A DNA stretch of 64,000 nt from Bacteroidaceae bacterium (GTDB taxonomy: Bacteria > Bacteroidota > Bacteroidia > Bacteroidales > Bacteroidaceae): the NCBI GenBank assembly GCA_016291905.1, contig JAEEZS010000060.1:1-64000 (forward strand). Reading direction: 5' to 3'. The notes below the pieces were generated by a model. That model had not been told where the DNA came from and did not search any database. It saw only the letters and a program-made list of their open reading frames with translations. Below, piece by piece: positions 54,870 to 62,255 of the stretch (position 1 is the stretch's first letter; the number at the start of each line of letters is the position of its first letter). A program made the translations under genes and the position numbers.

Positions 54870-56888
54870 TTACGATTTCCCGATCTCCTTCCGGTTCTTC
54901 TTGATGCGGATGCCCTTGCTGCGCGAGGCGGCATCAGCCGAAAGGCGTCGGCCACCGGTGTCGAACACGGCCTCGTTGCCCTCCTGGGCACGCATGGGCG
55001 GGGTGGCGACGGCTGTGTCGTCCTTCACCTTCGGACGGATGAGCGAGTCGGCGGTAAGGCCGAGGACGCCGTCATCGTCAAAGGCCATGGAGCCGATGTA
55101 CATCATGCGGGGATGGATGGCGCCCGAGCTGTGGTGGGCGTGGAAGACGATGCGCAGGCGGCCCTCCTTGTCGGTGAAGAACGAGTGGTGCCCCGTGCCG
55201 AAGAGGCCTTCCACGTTCTGCACGATGGGGTTGTTGCGGTACTTGGTCCATCCGCGTCGGATGTCCGTAGCAGTACTGTAGCCCACGCCGTACCAGGGGC
55301 TCTGGTAGTCGTTGGCCGAGTAGGTCATGTAGTACTTCCCGTCGTGACGCAGCACGAAGGGACCTTCGGCCACCTTGCCGAGCTTCTTCTCCCACGCCAC
55401 GGAGGCGGCAGCAACACGGCGCAGCGTGGTCTCCTCGGCAGGGGCGAGGCCGTCGTCAGCCAGGTCGCAACTCCAGATGACGTTGCCGTCGGTAAAGCGG
55501 ACGAAGAAGAGGTACATCTTGCCGTCCTCGTCGGTAAAGACGGTACTGTCGATACACTTCTCGTCGCCGATGAGGGGCTCCAGCAGGTAACCCCCGTGCT
55601 GCACGAAGGGACCCGTGGGGCTGGCAGAGGTGGCCACGAAGAGGTGCTCGTTGGCAGAGTAGTACATGTAGTACGTGTCGCCCCGCTTGTACACCTCCGG
55701 CGCCCAGAACCATTGCGTCTCGGTGGTGTTCTTCTTGTCGAGGGCGAGGCCCTGGCACTCCCACGTCAGCAGGTCGGTCGATGTATAGACCTCGATGCCG
55801 TTGGAAGCGTGCGTGCCGTAGGCATAGTAAGTGTCGCCGTCAAGCAGGATGAACGGGTCGGCAAGGGGCACCTGGCTCAGGTGCGACTCGTGCAGGCTGG
55901 GGTCGATGACGGGGCGTGCCGACGATTTCGAGGGCTGTGAGTTCTTCACCGTGGGCCAGCCCGCCTTGTCCCACGCGATGGGGTCCATGAAGGTCAGACG
56001 CCCCGCGTCAGGGTCTTTCTTCAGGTAGCCGTGGTAGATCATCCAGTCCGTGCCCGCGTCGTCCTTGACGAAGCGCGAATTGTGTCCCGGGCCGGCCACG
56101 GTGGTGTTGCCGCTGAGCATCGAGGTGAAGCCCCCGTTGAGGGCGCGGTTGCCCGAGCGGTTCGCGTAGGGGCCGAACAGCTTGCGCGAGCGGTTCATCA
56201 CCACCTGGTAAGTGCTCTTGGCGCCCTCGCAGCACGTGCCCTGGCTGCCGATGAGAATGTACCAGTCGTTGCGCTTCACGATGTTGGTGGCCTCCATGAA
56301 TCCGCTGGCAACCTGCTGCTTCACGGCACCCTCCTTGATGGCAAGACCGTCCTCCGTGAGCTCTATGCCGTAGATGCCGTGGAAGCTGCCCCAGAACAGG
56401 TAGTTGCGTCCGTCGTCGTCGGTAAAGAAGAAGGGGTCGATGCTGTTCTCCACATCTATCTCCTTGCTGATGAAGAGCTTGCCGTGGTCGATGAAGGGTC
56501 CGCAGGGCACGGCAGCCGAGGCGACGCCGATGCCGCACTCCCATGTGCCGCCCCACGTCGATTTGCTGTAGTAGAGCAGCCAGCGCCCGCCCACGTAGTT
56601 GATTTCAGGGGCCCAGATGCCACCGCCCGACACCATCTTCGGACGGGTGACGTCGGTGAACGCCGTACCCACGTACGACCAGTCAATCAGGTTGGTGCTC
56701 TTGTAGATGGGCACGTTGTGGATGTCCTCGGTGGCATAGAGCCAGTAGGTGCCGTCAACGTCGCGGATGACGGTAGGGTCGGGGAGACTGCGGTCGATGA
56801 TGGGGTTGGTGTAGGTGTCCTGTGCCGTCAGGCCAAGGCTCAGCAGACAGAACAGGGAAAGGATGAGGGCGGTCTTCCGCGTGCGCAT
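54870..56888 (-). CDS. Secreted protein with two GH43 domains
   Basis: 672 residues with signal peptide and two five-bladed propellers of glycoside hydrolase family 43 (arabinofuranosidase/xylosidase family). First: PDPTVIRD (Asp37), SIDPFFF and SGFMEATNIV. Second: LADPFILLDGD, CIDSTVFTDED and VAEGPFVLRHDGKYYMTYS. Each holds the base, pKa-setting Asp and acid Glu. The end (FDTGGRRLSADAASRSKGI then basic residues) is a variant of the C-terminal tail. ATG at 56888 starts the signal peptide. Confidence 0.88.
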   Translation of the reverse strand: MRTRKTALILSLFCLLSLGLTAQDTYTNPIIDRSLPDPTVIRDVDGTYWLYATEDIHNVPIYKSTNLIDWSYVGTAFTDVTRPKMVSGGGIWAPEINYVGGRWLLYYSKSTWGGTWECGIGVASAAVPCGPFIDHGKLFISKEIDVENSIDPFFFTDDDGRNYLFWGSFHGIYGIELTEDGLAIKEGAVKQQVASGFMEATNIVKRNDWYILIGSQGTCCEGAKSTYQVVMNRSRKLFGPYANRSGNRALNGGFTSMLSGNTTVAGPGHNSRFVKDDAGTDWMIYHGYLKKDPDAGRLTFMDPIAWDKAGWPTVKNSQPSKSSARPVIDPSLHESHLSQVPLADPFILLDGDTYYAYGTHASNGIEVYTSTDLLTWECQGLALDKKNTTETQWFWAPEVYKRGDTYYMYYSANEHLFVATSASPTGPFVQHGGYLLEPLIGDEKCIDSTVFTDEDGKMYLFFVRFTDGNVIWSCDLADDGLAPAEETTLRRVAAASVAWEKKLGKVAEGPFVLRHDGKYYMTYSANDYQSPWYGVGYSTATDIRRGWTKYRNNPIVQNVEGLFGTGHHSFFTDKEGRLRIVFHAHHSSGAIHPRMMYIGSMAFDDDGVLGLTADSLIRPKVKDDTAVATPPMRAQEGNEAVFDTGGRRLSADAASRSKGIRIKKNRKEIGKS

Positions 56889-56918
56889 GGGTACTACTTT
56901 ATCTAATGTTTTCAGCGG

Positions 56919-56950
56919 CGAAGGTAGGGCTTTTTTTTCATTCTCACAAT
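56919..56950 (-). promoter_or_regulatory. Promoter of GH43 gene
   Basis: Minus strand TACCTTCG (56926-56919), one change from consensus, with TTGT 20 bases upstream. It is back to back with the mla promoter. Confidence 0.5.
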
Positions 56951-56966
56951 GATTAGCCGTTTTTAT

Positions 56967-56998
56967 TTGCACTTTCCGGAGAAAAGCGCTACCTTCGC
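56967..56998 (+). promoter_or_regulatory. Promoter of mla genes
   Basis: TTTG at 56967-56970, 20 bases, TACCTTCG at 56991-56998 (one mismatch). It precedes the MlaE-like gene by 24 bases. Confidence 0.65.
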
Positions 56999-57022
56999 AG
57001 GCGGAAAGAGAGCATCAGACGA

Positions 57023-57766
57023 ATGGTTTTGCGAGCACTACAACGAGTGGGCGATTGGCTGCTGGTGATGCGGCGGGCATTGGCACGGCCTCAGAACGGC
57101 CGGCTGTTCCGTCGTCAGGTGGCCGACAACATGTGGCGGCTGGGCGTGGGCAGCCTGCCGCTGGTGCTGATAGTCTCGCTTGCCATCGGGGTGCTGCTGG
57201 TGCTGCAGATTGTGCTCAACTTCGGCTACCCCTGGCTGCCCCGCTTTGCCATCGGCTATGCCGCCCGCGAGGTCATCCTGCTTGAGTTCTCCACAGCCAT
57301 CGTCTGCGTCATCCTGGCAGGCAAGGTGGGGTCGAACATCGCCTCGGAGATAGGCACCATGCGCATCACGCAGCAGATCGATGCGCTTGACGTCATGGGC
57401 GTCAACTCGGCAGGCTACGTCATCCTGCCCAAGGTGGTGGCGTTCGTGGGCTTCATCCCCGTCATCAACATCATCAGCGTCTCTGCGGCCATGCTGGGCG
57501 CGTTCCTGCTCTGCTGGGTGGGAGGCGTCATGCCGGCCGACTCGCTGCAGGTGGGCCTGCAGCACTCGTTCCAGTCGTGGTACGTCTGGGGCGGCATCAT
57601 CAAGTCGGTGGTCTTCGCGTTCATCATCAGCAGCGTGTCGGCCTACGAAGGCTACTCCGTGCGGGGCGGTTCCGTCGAGGTCGGCAACGCCAGCACCCAT
57701 GCCGTCGTCTACAGCAGCATCCTCATCCTCTTTGCCGACATCCTGCTCACAAGCCTGCTGAAGTAG
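57023..57766 (+). CDS. mlaE: MlaE-family ABC transporter permease
   Basis: 247-residue inner-membrane permease of the MlaE/YrbE family, which moves phospholipids between the two membranes and keeps outer-membrane lipid asymmetry. Five to six helices. EFSTAIVCVILAGKVGSNIASEIGTMRITQQIDALDVMGVNSAGYV is the hallmark region (about 85-135). The cognate ATPase follows after a repeat-filled gap. No MlaD gene is in the window. Confidence 0.92.
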   Translation: MVLRALQRVGDWLLVMRRALARPQNGRLFRRQVADNMWRLGVGSLPLVLIVSLAIGVLLVLQIVLNFGYPWLPRFAIGYAAREVILLEFSTAIVCVILAGKVGSNIASEIGTMRITQQIDALDVMGVNSAGYVILPKVVAFVGFIPVINIISVSAAMLGAFLLCWVGGVMPADSLQVGLQHSFQSWYVWGGIIKSVVFAFIISSVSAYEGYSVRGGSVEVGNASTHAVVYSSILILFADILLTSLLK

Positions 57767-57768
57767 AA

Positions 57769-57817
57769 TGAAGATTGAAGATTGAAGATTGAAAATTGAA
57801 AATTGAAGATTGAAGAT
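57769..57817 (+). repeat. GAAGATT-type repeat between mlaE and mlaF
   Basis: About seven degenerate copies of GAAGATT or GAAAATT fill the gap between the two genes, ending 14 bases before the mlaF ATG. Confidence 0.65.
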
Positions 57818-57831
57818 GAACAATCTAAATT

Positions 57832-58485
57832 ATGATCAAGGTTCATAATTTATCAAAGCAGTTCGACGGCGAGCCGGTGCTTGACCACCTGAACGCCACG
57901 TTCGAAGCCGGGCGCACCAACCTCATCGTCGGGCGCAGCGGCTCAGGCAAGACCGTGCTGATGAAGTGCCTCATCGGGCTGCTCACCCCCGACAGCGGAC
58001 AGGTGCTCTACGACGGGCGCGACTTCCACGCCCTTCCCCCGCGCCAGCTGGCCCTGCTCAGGCAGGAGATGGGCGTGCTCTTCCAGGGCGCGGCGCTGTT
58101 CGACGCCATGAGTGTCATCGACAACGTCCTCTTTCCCCTCCGCATGTTCTCGGCTGACAGCGAGGCCGCGCAGCAAGCTCGGGCCGAGGAATGTCTGGCG
58201 CGTGTGGACATGGCCGACGCCCTCCATAAGATGCCCGGCGAGCTGAGCGGAGGCATGCAGAAGCGTGTGGGCATCGCCCGTGCCATTGCCCTCCGGCCCC
58301 GCTACCTGTTCTGCGACGAGCCCACCTCGGGCCTCGACCCTGTCACCGCCCGTCGCATCGACGAGCTCATCCACTCCATCACCCACGAGGACGGCATCAC
58401 TACCGTCATCAACACCCACGACATGGAGTCCGTCCGCACCATCGGCGAGACCCTCCTCAGCCTCGACGACAACTGTTTTTCTTGA
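57832..58485 (+). CDS. mlaF: MlaF-family ATPase, 3' end lost
   Basis: ABC ATPase partner of MlaE. Walker A GRSGSGKTVLMK, Q-loop VLFQGAALFD, signature ELSGGMQKR, Walker B YLFCDEPTSGLDP and the switch His in INTHDM are intact. At 217 residues it is about 35-40 shorter than usual: the family's C-terminal segment after IGE (normally a strand, then a helix) is replaced by TLLSLDDNCFS and a stop at 58485. The stop falls inside the left inverted repeat of the VapE unit (58482-58590), so the repeat junction cut the gene. Activity may be reduced or altered. Confidence 0.85.
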   Translation: MIKVHNLSKQFDGEPVLDHLNATFEAGRTNLIVGRSGSGKTVLMKCLIGLLTPDSGQVLYDGRDFHALPPRQLALLRQEMGVLFQGAALFDAMSVIDNVLFPLRMFSADSEAAQQARAEECLARVDMADALHKMPGELSGGMQKRVGIARAIALRPRYLFCDEPTSGLDPVTARRIDELIHSITHEDGITTVINTHDMESVRTIGETLLSLDDNCFS

Positions 58486-58590
58486 AAAATATCTACATTA
58501 CTACATAATCTGCCTTAATCTGCTTTTACATAGGCATTTGCCTTATGTAGATAGGCGTTTTTACTACATTTTACTACATATTACTACATA
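58482..58590 (+). repeat. Left 109-bp inverted repeat with iteron-like ends
   Basis: Starts at TTGAAAAATATCTACATTAC and ends in three 10-bp copies of TACTACATWT (58561-58590). It contains a hairpin, TACATAGGC, loop ATTT, GCCTTATGTA (58527-58549). The same outer TACTACAT word also occurs near the outer edge. Confidence 0.85.
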
Positions 58591-58626
58591 AATAAGCAGG
58601 TTTTTTCGAAAAAAACAGGAAAAAGT

Positions 58627-58658
58627 GTTGCGGAAACGGAAAAGATTTCGTATATTTG
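58627..58658 (+). promoter_or_regulatory. Promoter of VapE-type gene
   Basis: GTTG at 58627-58630, 20 bases, TATATTTG at 58651-58658. The -7 is full consensus. It lies inside the inverted-repeat unit, so the gene has its own promoter. Confidence 0.68.
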
Positions 58659-58692
58659 CATCGTAGTAATAACCCTTAAAACATCTGCTATT

Positions 58693-60138
58693 ATGAGAAA
58701 TAAACTCACAGAATTTGATGTGAATAACAACTCCGTAGAGGAGAAATTCAACCAGGCGCTCTCCCCCTTTGAGGAGTATCTGCCGGGGATGCGCCCAAGT
58801 AATTCCGACAAGTACCTGACGCAGTTGGCCGAGGCCATGCGGAAGGCTGGCGAAGAGGAGGAATGGACTTGCAGGCATATCCTCGAGAGGAATCCTTTTC
58901 TCTTGGACGAAGCACATTTGAAGGAATTGGTACACAAGGTCTATTGTGGGCACAACCAGTCACAGCAAAAAGGCAATCCTTCGAAGGTGCAGGAGGAGGC
59001 AGTAGCCTTACAGGAGTTTATGACGCGCCGCTACTCGTTCCGTCGGAACGAGGTGCTGGGCCTGACGGAATACTGCGAGCGCAAGCGCCTCCACACCCGC
59101 TACCGCCCTGTGGATGAGACCGTCGTCAACTCCATCGCCCTCAACGCACGCGAGGAGGGCGTCAACGTGTGGGACAGGGACGTGAAGCGCTACCTGAAGT
59201 CGGACCGCGTGATGACGTTCAACCCCTTCGATGCCTTCCTCGACACGCTACCCAAGTGGGACAACCGCCCACGCATCGACAAACTGTTCCGCCTCGTCCC
59301 AACGGACGACGAGGCGTGGTATCCGCTGGCGCACACGTGGTTCCTGGGCATGGTGGCGCTTTGGATGGGGAAGAATCGCAGGAAAGGCAACGAGTCGATG
59401 CCCATCCTCGTAGGGGCGCAAGGGATTGGGAAGAGTACGTTCTGCCGCAGCCTGCTGCCGCCCGAGCTGGAGCCGTACTACCTGGAGAACTTCACGTTGG
59501 GCGACCGTCGCAAGGCCATGCTGATGCTGACGCGCTACGGCCTCATCAATTTCGACGAGGTGAACCGCCTGACGGAGCGCCAGCAGCCTGTGCTGAAGAA
59601 TATGCTGCAGCTGCCTACCATCGACGAATATAAGCCCTACGCCTCCACGTCGGCGCAGATGACGCGCTACGCCTCGCTCATCGGCACGAGCAACAACTTC
59701 GACGTCATTACCGACCTGACAGGCTCGCGTCGCTACGTCTGCGTGCATGTGACAGGCAAGATAGTACTGCCGAAAAGCATCAACTACCCGCAGCTCTATG
59801 CCGAGGCTGTCCACGAGATAGAGGCAGGGCGTCGATGCTGGCTTGACGAACAGGACGAGGCAGCCCTCATGGAGCGCAACATGTGCTTTGTGCGCATGCC
59901 GGCTGATGCTGAGGCGTTCGACATGCACTTCGAGGCAGCACAGCTTGGCGACGAAGGTGCCGAGTGGCTCTACGCCTCTGAAATTCATCATCGTCTGCAC
60001 CCCACCATCAATGAGCCTATGACGCGGAAACAACAGCGGGATTTCTGCGCCTTTATGACTGCCCAAGGCATACAAACCAAACGTGCAATGGCAGGAATGG
60101 CTTATCTTGTGAAACAAAAATCGCCCAAAAACATGTAG
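58693..60138 (+). CDS. VapE-family helicase with C-terminal DUF3874
   Basis: 481 residues. An N-terminal 110 residues of unknown type precede a VapE/superfamily 3-like P-loop domain: KWDNRPRIDKLF entry motif, Walker A VGAQGIGKSTFC, Walker B INFDEVNRL, sensor IGTSNN and the RRY arginine in GSRRYVCVHV. The C-terminal DUF3874 part includes WLDEQDEAALMERN and AEWLYASEIHHRL. Related phage and satellite proteins act as replicative helicases, often joined to a primase domain; the primase half seen in longer relatives is absent here. The stop codon is within the right inverted repeat. Confidence 0.85.
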   Translation: MRNKLTEFDVNNNSVEEKFNQALSPFEEYLPGMRPSNSDKYLTQLAEAMRKAGEEEEWTCRHILERNPFLLDEAHLKELVHKVYCGHNQSQQKGNPSKVQEEAVALQEFMTRRYSFRRNEVLGLTEYCERKRLHTRYRPVDETVVNSIALNAREEGVNVWDRDVKRYLKSDRVMTFNPFDAFLDTLPKWDNRPRIDKLFRLVPTDDEAWYPLAHTWFLGMVALWMGKNRRKGNESMPILVGAQGIGKSTFCRSLLPPELEPYYLENFTLGDRRKAMLMLTRYGLINFDEVNRLTERQQPVLKNMLQLPTIDEYKPYASTSAQMTRYASLIGTSNNFDVITDLTGSRRYVCVHVTGKIVLPKSINYPQLYAEAVHEIEAGRRCWLDEQDEAALMERNMCFVRMPADAEAFDMHFEAAQLGDEGAEWLYASEIHHRLHPTINEPMTRKQQRDFCAFMTAQGIQTKRAMAGMAYLVKQKSPKNM

Positions 60139-60240
60139 TAATATGTAGTAATATGTAGTAAAAACGTCAATCTACATAAGACAAATATTTATGTAAAAGC
60201 AGATTAAGGCATTTTATGTAGTAATGTAGATATTTTTCAT
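60132..60240 (-). repeat. Right 109-bp inverted repeat with iteron-like ends
   Basis: Reverse complement of the left repeat with 11 differences. Read on the plus strand it begins with three 10-bp copies of ATGTAGTAAT. It overlaps the last codons of the VapE gene (stop at 60136-60138). Confidence 0.85.
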
Positions 60241-60265
60241 GGAAATGAAATTCCCTGCGTTTGAT

Positions 60266-60360
60266 GTTTTTTATAAACAGGGCCCGTGTTTATATAAACG
60301 CCGCCCCTGTTTATATAAACGCCGCCCCTGTTTATATAAACAGCGCCCCTGTTTATAAAC
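60266..60360. repeat. Five GTTTATATAAAC palindromes at 21-bp period
   Basis: Perfect 12-bp palindromes at 60288-60299, 60309-60320 and 60330-60341, a 10-bp form GTTTATAAAC at 60351-60360 and a looser copy at 60266-60278. The spacers are GCCGCCCCT or variants, nine bases long, so the period is exactly 21. It stands 47 bases before the HU-like start codon and looks like an operator array with all sites on one face of the helix. Confidence 0.88.
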
Positions 60361-60407
60361 CGTTGCTTTGAATAATAAAATAACAACCTATAAAAAAGAG
60401 TTATCCA

Positions 60408-61034
60408 ATGCCAATTAAGTACGATTTCAAGAAACTGCCCCGCACGACGGGGAATGAAGAGACGGTGCGGCTCTATCCGCAGGTCGTCAAGTCGAAAACC
60501 ATCACCTTTGCCAAGCTGGCCAAGGAGATTGAGGAGGCCACGTCGTACACCGTGGGCGACCTGAAGGGTATGATGAAGGCCATAGCACAGATGACTGCCA
60601 AGCACCTCAACGCCAGCGAGCACGTCGAGCTGGAGGGCTTGGGAACGCTCAGCCTCAGTATTGCCTGCGAGAAGGATGCAGAAGGCCACCAGCCCGTCAT
60701 CACCTCGCCCAGCCAGGTGAAGCCCCACCAGCTGCACGTCAGCCGTGTGAACTTCGATGCCAAGCCCGAGTTCATGAAAGAGCTGACAGGCCCGTTCGTC
60801 CGAGCCAAGGAACCCTTCCCTGCCAATCAGGAGCAGGACGTCCCCACGCCCGCCGAGCGCCGTGCCCTACTGATGAGCCACCTTGACGAGCACGGCTACA
60901 TCAGCACGACGACCTACATGCAGCTCACTCGCCTTACTCGTCACCACGCCTCTGCCGAGCTGAATGCCCTTGTCCATGAAGGCCTTCTCGCCCGCTCCGG
61001 CCCCTCCACCCATCTGGTTTTCGTGAAAGCCTAA
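60408..61034 (+). CDS. HU-like DNA-binding protein with C-terminal winged-helix-like region
   Basis: 208 residues. The first 125 match the HU-HIG type of histone-like protein in Bacteroidetes (MPIKYDFKKLPRTTG, SYTVGDLKGMMKAIAQMT, EGLGTLSLSI, KPEFMKEL). The last 70 (TPAERRALLMSHLDEHGYISTTTYMQLTRLTRHHASAEL) look like a small helix-turn-helix/winged domain. It probably binds DNA, perhaps the palindromes just upstream. HU-HIG genes frequently adjoin VapE/DUF3874 genes, as here. Confidence 0.83.
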   Translation: MPIKYDFKKLPRTTGNEETVRLYPQVVKSKTITFAKLAKEIEEATSYTVGDLKGMMKAIAQMTAKHLNASEHVELEGLGTLSLSIACEKDAEGHQPVITSPSQVKPHQLHVSRVNFDAKPEFMKELTGPFVRAKEPFPANQEQDVPTPAERRALLMSHLDEHGYISTTTYMQLTRLTRHHASAELNALVHEGLLARSGPSTHLVFVKA

Positions 61035-61066
61035 TTGCCATCCTCCCGTCTTGCAAATCGACCTTA

Positions 61067-61113
61067 CAGACTCATAATCTGGAGGTCCCTGGTTCAAGCC
61101 CAGGCTGGTCCAC
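61067..61113 (+). pseudogene. 3' half of a tRNA-Met(CAT)
   Basis: Anticodon stem-loop CAGA-CTCATAA-TCTG (61067-61081), variable GAGGT, T-arm CCTGG-TTCAAGC-CCAGG and acceptor strand CTGGTCC-A. The expected 5' half (GGACCAG acceptor, D-arm) is not found upstream. Such fragments typically mark an integration site of a tyrosine-recombinase element, the intact tRNA being restored at the other end. No intact copy is within the window. Confidence 0.75.
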
Positions 61114-61123
61114 ACTAAAAATC

Positions 61124-61156
61124 AAGGAGTTACGCAAGTCGCGTAACTCCTTTTTT
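61124..61156 (+). terminator. Rho-independent terminator after tRNA fragment
   Basis: AAGGAGTTACGC (61124-61135), loop AAGTC, GCGTAACTCCTT (61141-61152), with T residues to 61156. Perfect 12-bp stem. Confidence 0.9.
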
Positions 61157-61162
61157 CATGTC

Positions 61163-61183
61163 TGCGTAAACAATGCGTAAACA
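61163..61183. repeat. Direct repeat TGCGTAAACA x2
   Basis: TGCGTAAACA at 61163-61172 and 61174-61183, eleven bases apart, just after the tRNA fragment. This resembles arm-type binding sites of integrases, but no integrase gene is present in the window. Confidence 0.5.
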
Positions 61184-61314
61184 AACTATTTCAGTCTCCC
61201 CTTTTGTATCACAGATAGTCACGGAGGTTTTGTGGAACTAACCAATGAATAAAAGGAAAATAAAATGCCATAACGATTCACATCGCCATGGCACAATCCT
61301 TAAAGAAGTTGCAA

Positions 61315-61449
61315 TCATTTTTTCTTTTGACCTTTACAATCGCTTCGATTGCTTCTGACATGAGCAGACACATGAATGGTCTTGCCATTCTGGACTCGAT
61401 CATATTCAGGAATGCGATTGAATTTACGGCCATCGCTGTCCTTTGCCAT
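61315..61449 (-). CDS. Small hypothetical protein
   Basis: A 44-residue frame starting MAKDSDGRKFNRIPEY and ending basic (HVRSNRSDCKGQKKK). The HVSAHVRS core resembles tiny proteins common in Bacteroidetes mobile DNA. The ATG at 61449 is preferred over one at 61506. The rest of 61184-61531 shows no gene. Confidence 0.45.
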   Translation of the reverse strand: MAKDSDGRKFNRIPEYDRVQNGKTIHVSAHVRSNRSDCKGQKKK

Positions 61450-61531
61450 AATCATTGTAACCCGTCCTGTGGCGGGGATCCCTAATTGGCTGCATGTTTC
61501 AGGCAACCGTTATATATTTTTCACATAGACC

Positions 61532-62251
61532 TCAACAATCTCTCGGTTTCTCTTTCCCTGTAAAAGTCGCAAATAAGTATTTAGCATATGTCCAGCCTCT
61601 TGTCTCCAACAACAGATAACATGCGACCATTAATAAGACTTGAATTATCAACACCACCCCAATAGCCCACCACGACAACCAGCCACAGAAGATATTGGCT
61701 ATGCCTATGCCTATTATTAAAAGAATGCTCCATATACTAGCACCAAGATAGTTTCGACAGACGCCGAACTCTATGTTGTACTGCCTCAGGATCACATCGC
61801 CACGACAGTTTTGCCTAATCTGAGATACTGCATCCGCAATCGTCTTTTTGGCCATACTAAGGTCTGCCTGTTCATCCTCTTTGGTAGGCAGCTTAATGCC
61901 AAACGTCGCTTTCACTTTGGCAGCAATCTCCTTGTGATACGCAGGTGAAATTGCCGCATTCTGCCACAGCAGCATCTTCGTAGTTGGCATCTCTGTTTCA
62001 TCCTTCTTAAACAAGGGGTACTGAAAGAGCCACTTCGAGGTCTCCTTAAATAGTTCCCTTACCAAATAGCCTACTGCCATGCTTACCAGGGCAGTACCGC
62101 CGATAAGAAACAATATCCACTTAACGTTACCAACCAATACTTGATACCGAGGAAGCCACTCCCCCATACACATGGCTAACAATATGCATGTGGGGAGCAT
62201 TCCCAAAACTGCAGGATATACCCTTGCAACTCTAATGTACTTATCCATCAT
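61532..62251 (-). CDS. Four-helix membrane protein, possible effector
   Basis: 239 residues with two helices near the start (about 12-29 and 44-65), a soluble middle of about 95 residues (ETEMPTTKMLLWQNAAISPAYHKEIAAKV, GDVILRQYNIEFGVCRNYLGAS) and two helices near the end (about 165-210). No family is recognised with certainty; the 2+2 layout recalls SMODS-associated four-helix effectors but sequence motifs are not clear. The ATG at 62251 lies four bases after the MBL stop; a GTG at 62272 is an alternative. Probably translated from the MBL transcript. Confidence 0.75.
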   Translation of the reverse strand: MMDKYIRVARVYPAVLGMLPTCILLAMCMGEWLPRYQVLVGNVKWILFLIGGTALVSMAVGYLVRELFKETSKWLFQYPLFKKDETEMPTTKMLLWQNAAISPAYHKEIAAKVKATFGIKLPTKEDEQADLSMAKKTIADAVSQIRQNCRGDVILRQYNIEFGVCRNYLGASIWSILLIIGIGIANIFCGWLSWWAIGVVLIIQVLLMVACYLLLETRGWTYAKYLFATFTGKEKPRDC

Positions 62252-62255
62252 AGGC

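Larger units (their letters stand above)
58482..60240. mobile_element. Inverted-repeat unit carrying a VapE-type helicase gene
   Basis: A 1.76-kb segment bounded by 109-bp inverted repeats (58482-58590 and 60132-60240, 98 of 109 positions equal by hand alignment) with one gene inside. The left repeat truncates mlaF and the right repeat contains the VapE stop codon. Three 10-bp repeats lie at each inner edge. There is no transposase or integrase. It may be a small replicative element, a satellite relic or a defence locus. Whether it moves is unknown. Confidence 0.6.

Noticed and set aside
35454-56888. SusC/SusD-type polysaccharide utilisation locus
   Set aside because: Many glycosidases are present but no SusC/SusD pair or hybrid two-component regulator is seen among them.
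58482-60240. Ordinary insertion sequence
   Set aside because: Terminal inverted repeats are present but the only gene has helicase P-loop motifs and no DDE, HUH or recombinase signature, and no short target-site duplication could be recognised at the edges.
60266-60360. CRISPR array
   Set aside because: The units are short palindromes and the spacers are nearly identical nine-base segments, not unique spacers; no cas genes are present. The same applies to 24462-24548 and 2-96.
61035-61113. Complete tRNA gene
   Set aside because: T-arm, anticodon arm and 3' acceptor strand are present but no D-arm or complementary 5' acceptor strand lies upstream.
61288-61485. 65-residue plus-strand open frame
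   Set aside because: Lies antisense to a more protein-like small frame on the minus strand and has no recognisable features.
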